The notes: generated by a model from the letters alone, not told the origin. A stretch of DNA of 64,000 nucleotides from Hypomyces perniciosus (GCA_008477525.1 SPDT01000006.1:4677501-4741500); one strand, 5' to 3'; positions 11,844 to 24,363 are shown, counted from the stretch's first letter. Program-made: numbers and translations.

Positions 11844-14308
11844 ATGGCTGCTTTGGTCCAAACGTATCAGCAGCAAACTGGTACAGTAACAATGCTTCAG
11901 GGCCGAGCGACTCCCGCCTCTGGTATGATGCCGGTCAGCCAATCGAACCCAAATCATCAGCATATGGGATCCTCGTCTCATGCACCCAGGTCTGCCTATC
12001 AGGGTGGTAGCTCTGCCTTTCGAGGGAACAGTGTCCCTGTTCAGCCGTATGCTTTCACCACCACACCAACTCTGAATCAAGGCATGCAGTGGCAACAATA
12101 TGGTGCCTATAGGACAAACTCGTCGCAGGCCGTTCCTTCTATCCAAAACTATGATCCAAACATGCAACGTGCCCATCGAGCAAATGTCTCCGTTACAAAC
12201 ATGGCATTGATCCCTTCGTTTGGCACCGGCCACGGCGGTTCTCGAGATGATTTGGCCATGTCCCAAACGCGAAATACGGCGCCCGCATCCCGACCACCTC
12301 CAACACAGTTGTCTAGTGCTTCTCAAATGTCGCTGTCTCTTGGAGGGCTATCGTCGAAGAATGCGCCTGATCGGTATAGGAGGCCAACTGGTCAGCCCAG
12401 TAGTCAGAACACTCAGCATAGTCGATCGCAAAGTTCAACACTTCCTTCAAGCATGTCGCCCGGCAAGACCAACCAACCCTATCTCACACCGGGAGGTTCG
12501 AGATCGGTACCGAATCTCTCCGCGGCCTATGGATTAGTCCCCGGCTCATCGATAGACGACACACATTTATATCGAAGACCATCTCCAGACGAGTCCAAGA
12601 GGATGCGGAGACGAAGTGTCCATGCGATAGAGTCAATTGACACTTCTCGACAAAGTTTTAAACCTGCAGAGCAGGTAATGAGCCACCAAAATGCCTCAAA
12701 GGCTCCGGTGCACGCTCGCAAGGGTAGTTCTGACAGTATTTCATCTACCCGGAGCAGCCGTTCTCGAACACCCTCGGTGAGTTTGATCCTTGCCCAGTTT
12801 GTCTTTGCAATGCGACGTCGTGCTAATATGATTTCGTATTCAGTTTACCAACCGCAATGGATCCCCTTCCGTTGGTAATACCTCCGACGAAGCGAATTCG
12901 AAGAACGACCAGCTGAAGGTGGGCAGTGCTCCTGCGCGAGGCTCATCTTCAGATGGGTCCAAACGGGCGCTGACTCCATCCCCCCTGTCAAAACCTGCCA
13001 CAATGGCAAATGATTCGACCGGGAATTCGTCTCCGTCTGCTCCTGGCTCTTCTGGGTCGCCTGCTAAGAACTTCAGTTCACCAGCGGCACAGCAGCTTGC
13101 GGCTATTAATGATAAAGGCGGCAAGGGAAAAACCAAGACCTCAAGACTCCGTCGAGCCTTTTCATTTGGAAGTGCAGCAGAGTTTCGCAAGGCTGCGGAT
13201 ACTGATGAGGATGGTGATAAGTTGGAGCCATCTAAGCTTCGCAAAGATCCCTCTGCTGATGACGCCTATGATGCAGAGCAAGCTCTCATCGCTGAGGCAC
13301 AAGAAGCTGCAGGCATTGGCAGCAGCATATATGGCGGTCGTTTCTTTGGTTCTACTGACAATATCTCTGTCTCATCGACAGCATCGTCGGCCTCAATCAT
13401 GATCCGGAAGATGGGTCGGGGTATGAAGAAGAGTACTCGTTCACTCGTTGGCCTCTTCCGACCAAAATCCGTGATAGGCGTGCCTGCTGTGGAACCAGTT
13501 GCTCCCGAGGCTAGCCAGGCTTCCGTGTCAATGATTACGGTGGAAGCCGAGACTCAGAGGGTGAATGTGACTCCTGATCCCCAGGCTGGTAGGGGTGGTA
13601 CAGGATTCCCCCGTCTTGAACGAAACTCGCTTGATGCGGCACAGATTCCAGAGGTTGGCCCGGAGCGACTTGGAAGCTCAGGCACTGATAATTCTACACC
13701 GCGGAAGAGTATCGTGGGCGGCGAGAAGGAACGGGCGGAAGTTCTTGCGGCTGTTCGCAAGGGCATTTTGAAGCGTAAGGATCTTAAGTTCTGTGATTGT
13801 GTTAGTAGCATGACTAACATGGGTTTTAGGTTCCACTAGCCCATCCATTCGACCAGCAGAATCTCCTGACTTGATTCTGCCCACTTTACCGGCAATTGCA
13901 GATTCGCCTAGTTCAAGTGCCCCAAGCACGCCCAATGATGAAGCTCACGGTCATAGAAGGACTGGTTCGATCGCTATTGGCAATGAAGACTATTTTATGA
14001 GTGCTCTACGACTTCGGCAGGATACGAAGAGCCGTCCTGGCACGCCTCAAACAGGTGCTAAGCGAAATGCCACCTTTTCGCCCCGAATTATCTTTTACGA
14101 TACATGGCCCAGCCAAGAGTACGATCGCCGGGGTGATGTTGCTACGTGCAATCGACTCACTCCAATGCTCGCTCAGCAAATCAAGGAGGAGCTGAATACT
14201 TTCAAGATGGTAGGTTCAGGTCCTGCTCCTTGTGTTCTTCACATGCTAATGCCGCTGTAGGAAATGGAAGTCCACGAGAATTCTAAGATTTATACGCATT
14301 TCTTCTGA
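11844..14308 (+). CDS. Bni4-like septin-ring / PP1-targeting scaffold protein (763 aa)
   Basis: There are four exons: 11844-12776, 12844-13774, 13830-14209 and 14261-14308. Introns of 67, 55 and 51 bp have GT-AG ends and good branch sites (GACTAAC near 13812), and the phases 0/1/0 all close. The protein is mostly disordered Ser/Pro/Gln-rich sequence, starting MAALVQTYQQQ, and ends in a compact conserved block (ATFSPRIIFYDTWPSQEYDRR, then TCNRLTPMLAQQIKEELNTF and KIYTHFF). This C-terminal block is what I recognise as the Bni4 type. In yeast, Bni4 tethers type 1 phosphatase Glc7 and chitin synthase activator Chs4 to the bud-neck septins. KRNATF sits where an RVxF phosphatase-docking motif would be expected, with Ala instead of Val/Ile. 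A basic segment GKTKTSRLRRAFSFGS (about residue 408) may bind membrane or be phosphorylated. The name is by family resemblance only. Confidence 0.75.
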
Positions 14309-15157
14309 TAATATCACCCGATGGACAAGATCTTCTCAGCTGATACATTTCTCTATTACATTGGGTCACATTGCCCTAACCATGTATTCCTTCACATTTA
14401 CCATTTTCGGCGTTTAGGGAGAGCATCGCAGGGTGTCACGGGCGTTTTGTCACTCCACCTCACTACATGTCATGCGGGATCAAACCCAAGACTCATACAT
14501 CTCATTAATATTCCGGCTAGTCCATGGAGCGGGACGGACGTGGCAACCTGGCGTAGGACCTGAAAATACGGCCTGGTTTGTCGCGTGCCAGTGATGAATA
14601 TCTCTTTCACCAACTAGCGGCCCGTTGGCTTGAGGGTTGAGGATGAAAAAGGCAACATGTTACATGATGCGATGCCACGTTGGCGCAAGATAGGGATTGG
14701 GGTTGACTGTTCAGACAAGCGCTTTCAGATATGGCCGTCTATAATTGATTGGAACGTCGCAATATAGGCCAACAACTTGTGTTTTATTCTGCTCTGTTGT
14801 TTATAAGAGGTGTCTATAGCTGGTCGACTACTAAGCGGTCGTCCACAAGAAATGTGCTAGTGCCACCTATCCGCCATGCTCCCATGGGGTTTACTAGGAC
14901 TAGCCTTGCTAGCACCTGAGCCTATTTTTAGTTCTGAATCGCGGTGGGATGATTAGTAGTAGTATTAGTACTAGCAGTAGTAGTAGTAGTAGTACGAGTA
15001 GTACGTATTTGTCTTCAGCCTTGCGCCCCACTGCAAGGCCACTTCCCAGCCTCGCTAATCTGGAGTACTACTAACGGCGCACTTTTCTCAGAAGTTTACC
15101 CGCCACGGAGTTCCTTGGAAATTGTGCAGCGCCAGGTATCAAGCAGTTGAAAACTCT
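14309..15157. other. Intergenic region with a TAG microsatellite
   Basis: This is the 3' flank of the Bni4-like gene and the promoter of dus1. I see no gene. It contains the imperfect trinucleotide array at 14951-15004. Confidence 0.6.
14951..15004. repeat. (TAG)n-type trinucleotide microsatellite
   Basis: This is an imperfect run of AGT/TAG triplets with a few TAC interruptions, about 150 bp upstream of the dus1 start. Confidence 0.9.
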
Positions 15158-16861
15158 ATGCGACACCTTTTCTTTGGGAGGATCGTTGCTCGTCGATCTC
15201 TTTCGCCGTCCCCATTTCTGGCCATACCGTATACTTCTCGAGGAATTGCGATCATGACTGCGGCGGAGACGACATCTGGGACAGAGATCCCGAACAAGCT
15301 TCATGGGAGGGCGTTTTACGAGAGCATTGGGAGCCCCAAGTTTATCGTGGCTCCCATGGTAGACCAATCCGAATTTGTTCGTCATGAGAATATTTCCCTG
15401 TAGAAGATCGCAGCGTGCGCTAATTTTTGCAATGACTTGCAGGCTTGGCGCATGCTCACACGATCGTTCCTTTTGCCGTCCGAACAATCCAAGCTTTTGG
15501 CGTATACTCCGATGTTCCATGCCCGACTCTTTTCACAAGACGAAAAGTACCGCAAGTCACATTACCAAGCAGTCCGATCGGGATCTTCAGAACCCTGGCT
15601 AGACGGGAATCCTAAGATTGATAGGCCCCTCTTTGTCCAGTTCTGCGCAAACGATCCTGCGGCTCTACTCGCTGCGGCGAAACAAGTTGTGCCATATTGC
15701 GATGCTGTAGATCTCAACCTCGGTTGTCCGCAAGGTATTGCGCGAAAGGGCCACTATGGCGCGTTCTTGCAAGAGGACCAGGATTTAATCTTTCAGCTCG
15801 TCAACACGCTGCATAAAGAGCTCCCTATACCCGTCACTGCCAAAATCCGTATTTTGGAAACAAAGGAGAAGACACTGGAATATGCGCAAAATGTGCTGAA
15901 GGCGGGAGCGTCCATCTTGACGGTCCATGGACGGAGGAGAGAGCAGAAGGGACATCTTACTGGAGTCGCCGATTGGAAAATGATCAAATTCCTGAGAGAT
16001 AGTCTGCCGCCGGAGACCGTCATTTTTGCGAATGGCAATATCTTGCAGGAAGGCGATTTGCAGAAGTGTTTGGACGAAACTGGTGCAGACGGAATAATGT
16101 CAGCTGAGGGAAACCTAAGCGATCCGGCCCTCTTCGCTAAACCACCACCAGTAGGAGAGGAGGGGAGAGAATATTGGAGAGGAAAAGATGGTAGAGGCGG
16201 CTGGAGGGTTGATGCCGTTACGAGGCGCTACTTGGATATTCTGCACAAGTATGTCCTTGAGAGCGAACCTCCGAAGCGGCGCCCTCTATTCATTCCTGGC
16301 GATGACACTACGTGGGTGACGGAGGATGAGAATGCAGATGACACAGACGAGCCCGCGAAGAAGAGGAGAAAAAAGGACGGTGGCAAGAGGGACGAAGTAT
16401 CGCCCAACCTATCGGCCATGCAACCACATCTGTTCCATCTACTAAGGCACTTTGTCTCGAAACATACAGATATTAGAGACATGTTGGCGAGAAGCAGAAA
16501 GGACGGCATAGACGGCTACGAGAGGGTGCTCTCAGCGGTAGAGAAGAGAGTGGCCGAAGGCCTGTTAGAGTACGAGCGAACAGACGGGAAGAGCTTTGAG
16601 GAAGAGCTGGAAAAGATTAGCGAACAGGCTGTGGAAGGAGTCCCCGAGGAAGAGAGCTCGGTGGGGACGATCAAGAGGTGTAAGCGTCCGTGGTGGGTGG
16701 CTCAGCCGATTATACGGCCGCTGCCGAGTGAGGCATTGGCTAAGGGGGCTATTACTCTAAAGAAGGGGAAGGAGAATGGTGGAGGTGAGGTCAAGAGTGC
16801 AAACGAGGTGGTCAAAAGCAAGGAGGCTGTACCTGCGGAGGCTACTAAAGAAAAGGAGTAG
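15158..16861 (+). CDS. dus1: tRNA-dihydrouridine synthase, Dus1 type (tRNA U16/U17)
   Basis: Exon 1 is 15158-15376. The intron 15377-15442 (GTTCGT...TTGCAG) is phase 0 and joins MVDQSEF to AWRML, the classic Dus1 signature. Exon 2 is 15443-16861; total 545 residues. The FMN-binding TIM barrel shows APMVDQSE, then NLGCPQ with the catalytic Cys at about residue 168, then TAKIRIL, and VHGRRREQKG for FMN and tRNA binding. The enzyme reduces uridines in the D-loop of tRNA using NADPH and FMN. The C-terminus is longer than usual, with a charged stretch KKRRKKDGGKRDE (about 398-410) and a Lys/Glu-rich tail. Three in-frame starts exist: 15122, 15158 and 15254 (MTAAETTSG). Residues after 15158 are Arg-rich and non-acidic (MRHLFFGRIVARRSL), like a mitochondrial presequence, so alternative starts may send the enzyme to two compartments. 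The conserved core begins at KLHGRAFYES. Confidence 0.9.
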
Positions 16862-19652
16862 ATGGAGCAGTTGAGGGAAGAGATTGCCTCCAGCGACGAA
16901 TTAGTTTCTGGGTGAGGCATGTTGGCTACGAAATAACGAAGGGTGGATTTCAGGGGACATGGCGCAGGTGAATCTGTGAGGTTCAAAATACAGTGGTTGG
17001 GTCTCATCAAATGAAAGAAAGGTGAACCCTTGGGGTCAACCATCAGCCCACGGGTGGGAGATATTGGCGTGATAGAACAAGAAGCTTCAGGCAATACATA
17101 GAGAACAGCTAGATTGGGTGGAATTGAAGATAGAAATAAATCGTTTATTATGAAAGGCTGTGCAACTGTCACCGTGTAAGTGAAGAGGCGTACGACGCGG
17201 GAGAAGATGAACACAATGCACCCTACAGTGAAAGGGATGATGACCATTGCTGACTGACAGAATTGACGCCCAGAAATTCGTCTGTCTGGTTGCCGTCCAA
17301 GATCCTCTCTCCACTTTCCAAAATAAATCACTACTGTATAATACTATCAAATAACAATAAAAGTTCCGAATTCTCTATGAGCTAACCACCTCTCTGCGGT
17401 CTCTCTTTCTGCCCCCGACTTGCTTAATCTAACCATACACATCGAAGTTAGTCGTTTCCTCGCGTCTTACCTCTGCTTGTAATAGTATTGAAGCATCTGA
17501 ATGAAGGTAATATGCTAGCAATTCCACTAGCACATCGGATTTCTCTATACCTACTCAGGAGTATTGCATACGATACTCTCAATGACTCGCCTTCTACGGC
17601 GTCTAATCCACCCAGTGAATGTCATTTGTGCTACCTATGTATTGGCTAACAGGGCGGGTATTGGCATTTCCCACCGTAACAATAACACCACATGGTCATT
17701 CACTCTAGTCGATCATTTTATTCTCAGCCAAGTAAATCAACATTGTCGCGAGCTTGGCAAAACAAATAATCCTCCATAATAGAGGACTGACCGAAACAAC
17801 AATAAGTCACTTGATACACAATATGGGGTTTACTCTGAAGCTACAGATGTCTTCGGTATTTAAAGACCTCACCTCCCTCTTCAAATCCTAACCCCTTATC
17901 TCCAGGCTCTTCAATATATATATACATTCCCATCACAACCTTCGGACTGTGGCTCTACTCTTAACGATACCGCGTCAGCAATAGAAACAGCTTACCTTGT
18001 TTACATTTGGAGGGATGCATATCCGCTATTTCTCGGTCACATAGATCCGAAAATTTGGCGGCCTTTACACTAATACCTGTTGACCAACAAAACGCTGGGC
18101 ACCAGCGTCGACACCTATCCACTTGTCGTTTCCATCATTGCGGTCGCATACCAACCCCTCAATGCCTATCCAAAGGGCTTTGATGTCCACTATGGGGAGA
18201 CGGAGGGACCCTCTATTACATAACAGCAAATCTGAAATCGGTTGCCGTCACTTGTGGTCGAGGCCGAGAGCGGCACACTCATCCCGTTGATCCTTCCGTC
18301 ATCACACACGCAGTTGATTCCGAGACAGACGGATCTTCTGCGTCTTTCATCGACACAAACAAACCCATGCAGTCCTTCCTTGAGTACAAGGGAGGGAAGC
18401 CCTTACCTTAGAGGTGTTGGTTGGATTCGGTCAAAGAAACCTTTAGTGGGAGGTCGACCTTCACGTGGTATGCGGTGTTGGTCAGCCAAAACAGCCCTGC
18501 CTCAGTGCCTGGTTTGGACAAAACCAACTCAGCAGGCTGGATAGGAGATATGCGAGCAATGCTTCAAGAGTACTGGCGTCTACACGACTTGTGTGGTTCT
18601 GGATGCAATGAAGCTTGGTTATGCGAGTTCGATCTCGTTCCCGCGCAACATTCAACCGCGAACCCAACAGTCGACTTACCTTACTCAGGAAACGTCATCG
18701 ACAGCCACGTCACAGGAAAAGGGGCGGTCTGGATTCTGCAGTTGGCCAACAGTTTCCTTGCAATCCTGTACGACACTAAGGACCACAGGGATGCGGCATT
18801 CAGCGTGCTATTGAAGGAGGCTGTCCGGTATAGGGAGAAGGCGATCACCATGACCCGTAACAAAAGACGGGATACGGAGGGCTATCAGAGTTCGCTCTGC
18901 CCCCCGCGAAAGAGAAGGATCTATCGGACTTAGTCGCCAAGGTCCAAACCCTTAAATGTGTGCGGCTCCCAGATCGTACCGATACTACACACTGCCCTGC
19001 AACGCGTTCCCCAACCACCTGATAGGAGTCATCAGCGAACCGTCAACACCGCCACACCAAACTGGGTTTATGTCGGGGCGGTCGATTTTCTATAACTCTC
19101 GAAATTGGATCTGTCGCCAAGTGGATTTTAGATAGTATATCTTCAGTACCTTATGATGTCCTTATCAAGATTTACGAGCACCAGCTAAATTTGACGACAA
19201 CAATTATGTATTGCATCATTGTTCATTGTTACTGACCCATCTAATTTCCCCAGGTAATAGCTAGCTGGTACTATTCATAATAATACATCGGCATAACCCT
19301 TAACATTATGGCACAGTTAACCGCCTTCTAGAGCATCTATGTCTTTTATGGTTTTTCTTTTTTTGTCCCCTACTTGACGATATCCTTCTGTACCAATTGA
19401 TGGCACCAGACTATGAACACCGGGTCTTGTATAATACGGGGTATTCCGTGGTGACCTGACTCGGTAATTGTTGGTGACTGGAACACCGGAGGCTAATTCC
19501 GGAAATAATGCACCATTCGTTCCGGATTCCGCAACTTCCCCCTGATCCTCCGTTTCTCACTCCGTTAACCTTGGCTTTCTTGGAGAGTCCTGCATTGCTT
19601 TTATTCTGAAATCGGTTTACTATTATTAATATTACGCTGACAGTGAAGAATC
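16862..19652. other. Intergenic DNA; possible relic ORF inside
   Basis: This is a 2.8 kb spacer between dus1 and the second Zn2Cys6 gene. Apart from the doubtful frame at 18421-18933 I see no gene. The part after 19200 is AT-rich and is the likely promoter of the gene at 19653. Confidence 0.55.
18421..18933 (+). CDS. Doubtful ORF of 170 aa, possible gene relic
   Basis: The frame begins MDSVKETFSGRSTFTWYA and ends in a basic tail (CPPRKRRIYRT). It has a mixed, protein-like composition with several Trp and Cys (LCGSGCNEAWLCEF) and a hydrophobic stretch (WILQLANSFLAILY). Upstream from 18065 other frames also read in a protein-like way (LLTNKTLGTSVDTYPLVVS), which would suit a decayed longer gene with frame breaks. 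I do not recognise a family, and no convincing splice sites join the pieces. Confidence 0.25.
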   Translation: MDSVKETFSGRSTFTWYAVLVSQNSPASVPGLDKTNSAGWIGDMRAMLQEYWRLHDLCGSGCNEAWLCEFDLVPAQHSTANPTVDLPYSGNVIDSHVTGKGAVWILQLANSFLAILYDTKDHRDAAFSVLLKEAVRYREKAITMTRNKRRDTEGYQSSLCPPRKRRIYRT

Positions 19653-22042
19653 ATGAATACAGAGACCCCCGGTGTTGATAGATTAACGGATGCCTCGGAC
19701 CAATCAAGAAAGCGACCTGCCCCCAGTCCAGAGGGTACCTTGCAGCGACGCTCTCGAGGCAGATACACGCCTGTCGCATGGTGAGAACACGCCCACTCCT
19801 ATTCATTGACACATAGTTATAGTCATACAGAACTAATGTGCGGGTAGTGATGGCTGCAAGAAGCGGAAGATGAAATGCATCCCCGTGGAAGGCAAGGCAA
19901 GCTGCGAGCGTTGTCTGGACAACAGCATACCATGCCGTTACACACAAACAGATGATGCGTCCCAGGGGAGCAAAACCAAGAGTGAAAGGTGATTCATAAT
20001 TAAATCCTGTCTGTGGTGTATTGAGCTAGTCTTGCTAAATTATGAAGTAGTCGGCAGTATCATGCTCTCAAAGCGGAACTAGCCCAGCTTCGAGAAGAAT
20101 TCGCTGCCTTGTCAGATACTGTGAAGACGCTCAGCTCTCGCGTAAGCTCTTCAGATTCCCCTGGCGCTGCAAGTGCGTCGCGTGTGGGCTCAGACCTCCA
20201 GGACACGAATGCAAAGCCTGCACCTAAACAGCCAAAGTTCGTCGGACCCACGAGCTCGGCTTTGGGATTCGATATTGGTCAAAAGTCCTTAACTCGCATG
20301 GGAATACCCACATTCGAAGAGAACCTTCCCAGCCGCAGCGAGTCTCCAGAACCCGAGCTGTCAAGCAGATCACTGGGTGATTTGGAGTCCTGGCCGCGGT
20401 GCTCTGTTGACGAGGTTGTAAGGTTATTACGCATTTTCAAAGAAGAGATTGAAAGTGTATACCCCTTCGTGGATACGGCGGCGTTGGCTGCTCAAGTACA
20501 CGAAATTCTCAAGGTGATCCAAAGCGAGGAGTTTGGGGAACAAAATGCCCTTCAACTACCTGAAGGACTGGGCCAGTCCACGAACCCTAAAGATGTCGAC
20601 ATTCTCAAGCTTGCGATGTGCATAGCTATCGTCTTGGAGAAGCAAAGCAAGACTGAATTGACTACCGTTATAGTTAAGCCTATCGAAAGGAGTGCTACAA
20701 CAATCTTCGGCCCTGAGGCCGATCTCAAACAAGTTCAACTCTTGATACTACTGGTAAGAACCGGCGATCCCCTCTACCGATAGTCAAGACTAAGCACACA
20801 TCATAGAGCTCATACTATTTCCTCATTGACGAGGATATTTTAGCCTGGCGCACGATCGGGATCGCCGGCCGGACGACTGTTGAAATGGGACTGCATCGGA
20901 AAAGGAGTCTTCTTGATAACTTCCACGACGAGTCTTCTCGCCAACTAGCCAATCGTGTCTTCTGGTGCACCTATTTGCTCGATCGCCGCTATAGCTTTTG
21001 CACTGGATTATCTTTCTCCATTCCAGACAACGATATCGATCCTGATCTACTGCAGCCGGTGAGTTCCCTGCTTGTGTAATTGTATTTCTCTGTCTAATGG
21101 AACATCCCTAAGGGCCCCGAATTCGCATACCTGCATTGCATGATTGGATACGGCAAGATTGGTTCCAAGACTTGGGATACTATTCCACCGTTCAGATCTC
21201 CATTGAGCCCTATTCCGAAAGATATCATTGCACTTCTGGATAGGCAAGCGATGAGTTGGATGGAAAGCATCCCGCCTGACCTTAAACTTCGCCATCCTCG
21301 CGAGCGACCAGCGCCGCAGCCCAATGTTCTGCACAGACTCCGAACAATGCTATACCTTCGAGGAAACCATACGCGGATTCTAATCTACAAGCACCATCTT
21401 TTTAGTGCAGCCAGCATTGTAGCGGACCCTCAATGTGCAAGTTTGGTTATTGACGTTGCAAAGGACAGCGTGGAAGTCCTAGTCCATTTGAACCAGACGT
21501 CGGACATCTACTCGCGTCAACAGTCACTTTTCAACTACTTTCTTGTCACTGCAATGTCGGCTATGTTTCTCGCCGTGTGCCACGCACCAAAGACCTTTAG
21601 CGAGCCCTGCAGAAAGAGTTTCAGTGACGCCGTGGAAATCCTCCGGGGCCTTTCTCGCCATGGTGCAGTTAGTCGTAGGACGTGGAAGACTATTAGAGGT
21701 CTACTTCCTAGACTAAAAAGACTCGGCCTGCAGGAGCTCCAGGAAGCTCAACACAACCACATGATGCATAATACAGGTGCGCAAAACACAGCTGTTGCTT
21801 ACGGCACCATCGGAAACAATGAAAATGGCCCACGAATCATGGAGTCAGGCAATGAGATTTATGACAGCAATTTTGATGGATCTATCCCTGATGTAGTGCA
21901 GATGGGAGACGACCTCATGGATCTTTTTGACATGTTTGGACAGCCGGGAGAGTTTGATGCTTCTAAGGAATACAATGAGACCGATCCAGGAGACATGGGC
22001 TGGGAGGGGGGAGCGTTCATGCTGTTTCCTGGCTTCATTTAG
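19653..22042 (+). CDS. Zn2Cys6 transcription factor with Fungal_trans (MHR) domain (717 aa)
   Basis: There are five exons: 19653-19780, 19848-19988, 20051-20753, 20807-21058 and 21113-22042. The introns are 67, 62, 53 and 54 bp, all GT-AG, in phases 2/2/0/0. The first junction rebuilds the first zinc-cluster cysteine (TG + T). The cluster reads C-x2-C-x6-C-x8-C-x2-C-x6-C (residues about 43-72) and is followed by a probable coiled coil (YHALKAELAQLREEFAAL). The middle homology region starts near LLRIFKEEIESVYPFVD and includes AWRTIGIAGRTTVEMGLHR and NRVFWCTYLLDR, the hallmark of PF04082. The C-terminus is acidic, suiting an activation domain. It should be a nuclear, sequence-specific regulator. 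There is no adjacent metabolic cluster to suggest a target; the beta-mannosidase is 3 kb downstream beyond another gene. Confidence 0.88.
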
Positions 22043-22786
22043 GCGTGATCGGCTTCAGGGGCCGGGCAAAGTGCCAAGGCTCTCGGCAATCTTTTTCTAT
22101 GCAGAAACCAGCCAACAAGGCACAGCATGCCAACACAGTGCGTTCTTCGCATAGCCATGCTTCGTGTCAGGCTCACAAGTCTCCCCGGAATTGGAACCCG
22201 AGTCTAGTGCAGCATGGGGGGGGGGGGGGGGGAATGATGAGACGACGGGCTTTATATACAAAGCTTAATATTGGGTTAAGTGGTATCATCGGTAAGTTCT
22301 ATTGGAACGCCAGGTATAATTCTCAAGTATTGCAAAATAAGTTCTCCAGTTTTTCAGATACTTAATGCATGCAATTAATATATCACCCTTGCATCGGAGC
22401 CTAAGTCCTTTGTATGTCGTGGCTATGTGTGGCATGAAAGCCTTATTGTCGTGTCAAAGAGCTGGAGGCCCTTCGATCCGTTTATTGGACCACCTGTTAC
22501 CTGATCTGGCGCTGCAGCGCACCTGTCGTTATCCTATTCGACAATAAGAACGCCTTGTCACATCCACTCGGTGGGCCGTCAGCCCTGGGTAAAGAGACAA
22601 AGAGACAAAGAAATGCTAGGTAGCAAACATTATTTAGTCTTTGTTCCAACGGAGTATATAAGACAGCTCATTTCTTCTTTTTTGAAGTTATTATTCCACT
22701 CAACCTTTTTTCCTACATTGGAACCTCAGCTGCCTAGCTTTACTGGTTTTATTTTGCGGAGCCTTCGAGGTGTAAAGATAACAATA
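22043..22786. other. Intergenic region with a poly-G run
   Basis: This spacer lies between two plus-strand genes. It holds a 17-base G homopolymer and, near 22660-22720, the probable promoter of the CCCH gene. No gene seen. Confidence 0.6.
22216..22232 (+). repeat. G17 homopolymer
   Basis: Seventeen consecutive G residues occur 174 bp after the stop of the Zn2Cys6 gene. The length is likely to vary between reads or strains. Confidence 0.95.
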
Positions 22787-24363
22787 ATGGCGGAATATAA
22801 AGAGGAGATCAAACGACTTGAGGAGGCGTGGAATTTAGTAAAGGCCGAGGACGAGCGTAAACATGCGTTGATCGGGGTAAGTCTCGTCGATCAGGGGGGT
22901 GCTTACCCTCCAACTTATATGAAACTGACATTTTGCATTTCAGGAACTGTTCCGCCACGTTAATGACCTGTCGGGGAAGCTATCAGAAGCTCAGATGGAT
23001 GTTCGCGATAGGAAGGACATGCTTGAGCTTAAGCGTACCCAACTTGATCATGCTGAAAAGCAACTCGAAGATTTGAGACGGAGAAATGTATGCTGAAGAA
23101 CATCGTCTACTCGGCCCCTGTGTGTGTGCGTATATGAGCTGACTTTTCCTAGGATCACCATGCTTTTGCTATGGTTGTGATTGACGGCGACAACATGCCG
23201 GTGCGTCTATTCCGTCTCCTTATCCATATACCCATGACAACTAACGGCAATGAAGTTTCAAGATGAGCTTGTTAAAGAGGGCCTCGCCGGCGGCAAGAGA
23301 ACGGCCAGTCTCCTCAAGCAAGCCATCGAGGAGGAGATCAAGTCTAGGTTCCCATCCCTCCATGTGCAAGTCGTTGTTCGTGTGTATGCGAATCTGAAGG
23401 GATTGTCCAAGAAGTATCGCGAGGTCCTTCCGGAGCTGGCCTCCTTTGACGACTTTGTCCGGGGGTTTAACACAGTGGATGCCATGTGCGATTACATCGA
23501 TGCCGGGAGTGGTAAAGAATGTGCCGACGAGAAGATTAAGGGTAAGTCGCATAGACACCACGCTCATATCTGACCAGGCACAGAGTACTGACATTTGAAC
23601 AGCGGCCTTTAGGTTTTGCTTGGGCGATGTGCACTGCAGGCAAATCTTTTTTGGAGGTGCGGCTGACAATGGGTACGCCCGAATGCTTGATTCTTATCTC
23701 GAGGACAAGACCACATGTGAGCAGATCACGCTGCTGGCGGGTCCTCCTTTCGCCTACGAACTGGCAGAGATCAAGGACAGATTTCACACAGTCTCGTTCG
23801 AGAAGGTATTCAGGAGCCAGAAGCTGCCCAACGACGTCAACCCAAGAAGAGTTTCATTCCACATCACGCCCCCAGGGACACCGATGCCTAGTCAAGCTCG
23901 CCTGGACTATGCATCCGCAGCCGCCAAAGCCACGAGCGGTTCAACACCCCCCTCTCCGACTCTGCAAAAGCACTTTGCTGCAGAGACCAAGGCGACATTC
24001 CACGGAAGTGTATTGCGAAACAAGTTCGGCCACCGGGTGGACTCGCGGCTCTCGTACTCACAGTCCGACTACTCGAGCATCAAGGATCGGAAGCTGTGTA
24101 ACAATTTCCACCTTCTCGGGAAATGCTACTATCTCGACAAGTATGGCAAGTGCCATCACGAGCATGGTGATAAACTGAACGAAAATCAGCTGGGGGCCCT
24201 GCGTGTGATTGCTCGCCAGTCGCCCTGTCAGAATGGATTGAGTTGTGGGCAAACCGATTGTGTATCTGGACATCGGTGCCCGAGGGAGCCTTGCTTGATT
24301 GAGAAATGCTGGTTTCCTTCGGAGATGCACAATGTTGATACGGTGATTGTCAACCAGACCTGA
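22787..24363 (+). CDS. CCCH zinc-finger protein with an N-terminal coiled coil (442 aa)
   Basis: There are five exons: 22787-22876, 22944-23087, 23153-23200, 23256-23541 and 23603-24363. The introns are 54-67 bp with GT-AG ends, in phases 0/0/0/1. The N-terminus is a coiled coil (EEIKRLEEAW... to KRTQLDHAEKQLEDLRRRN). A globular domain follows, starting HHAFAMVVIDGDNMPF and ending near FEKVFRSQKL, which is the domain I know from fungal CCCH proteins (I believe DUF7923). It has a conserved VVIDGDN acidic strand resembling a NYN/PIN-like fold. The C-terminus has two Cys/His clusters: CNNFHLLGKC...CHHEH, and CQNGLSCGQTDCVSGH followed by further cysteines. RNA binding is the usual role of CCCH fingers; a nuclease-like role for the middle domain is only my inference from VVIDGDN. 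Confidence 0.85.

Noticed and set aside
16702..17331. 209-codon minus-strand ORF overlapping the 3' end of dus1
   Set aside because: It is antisense to conserved dus1 codons for a third of its length and shows no family features.
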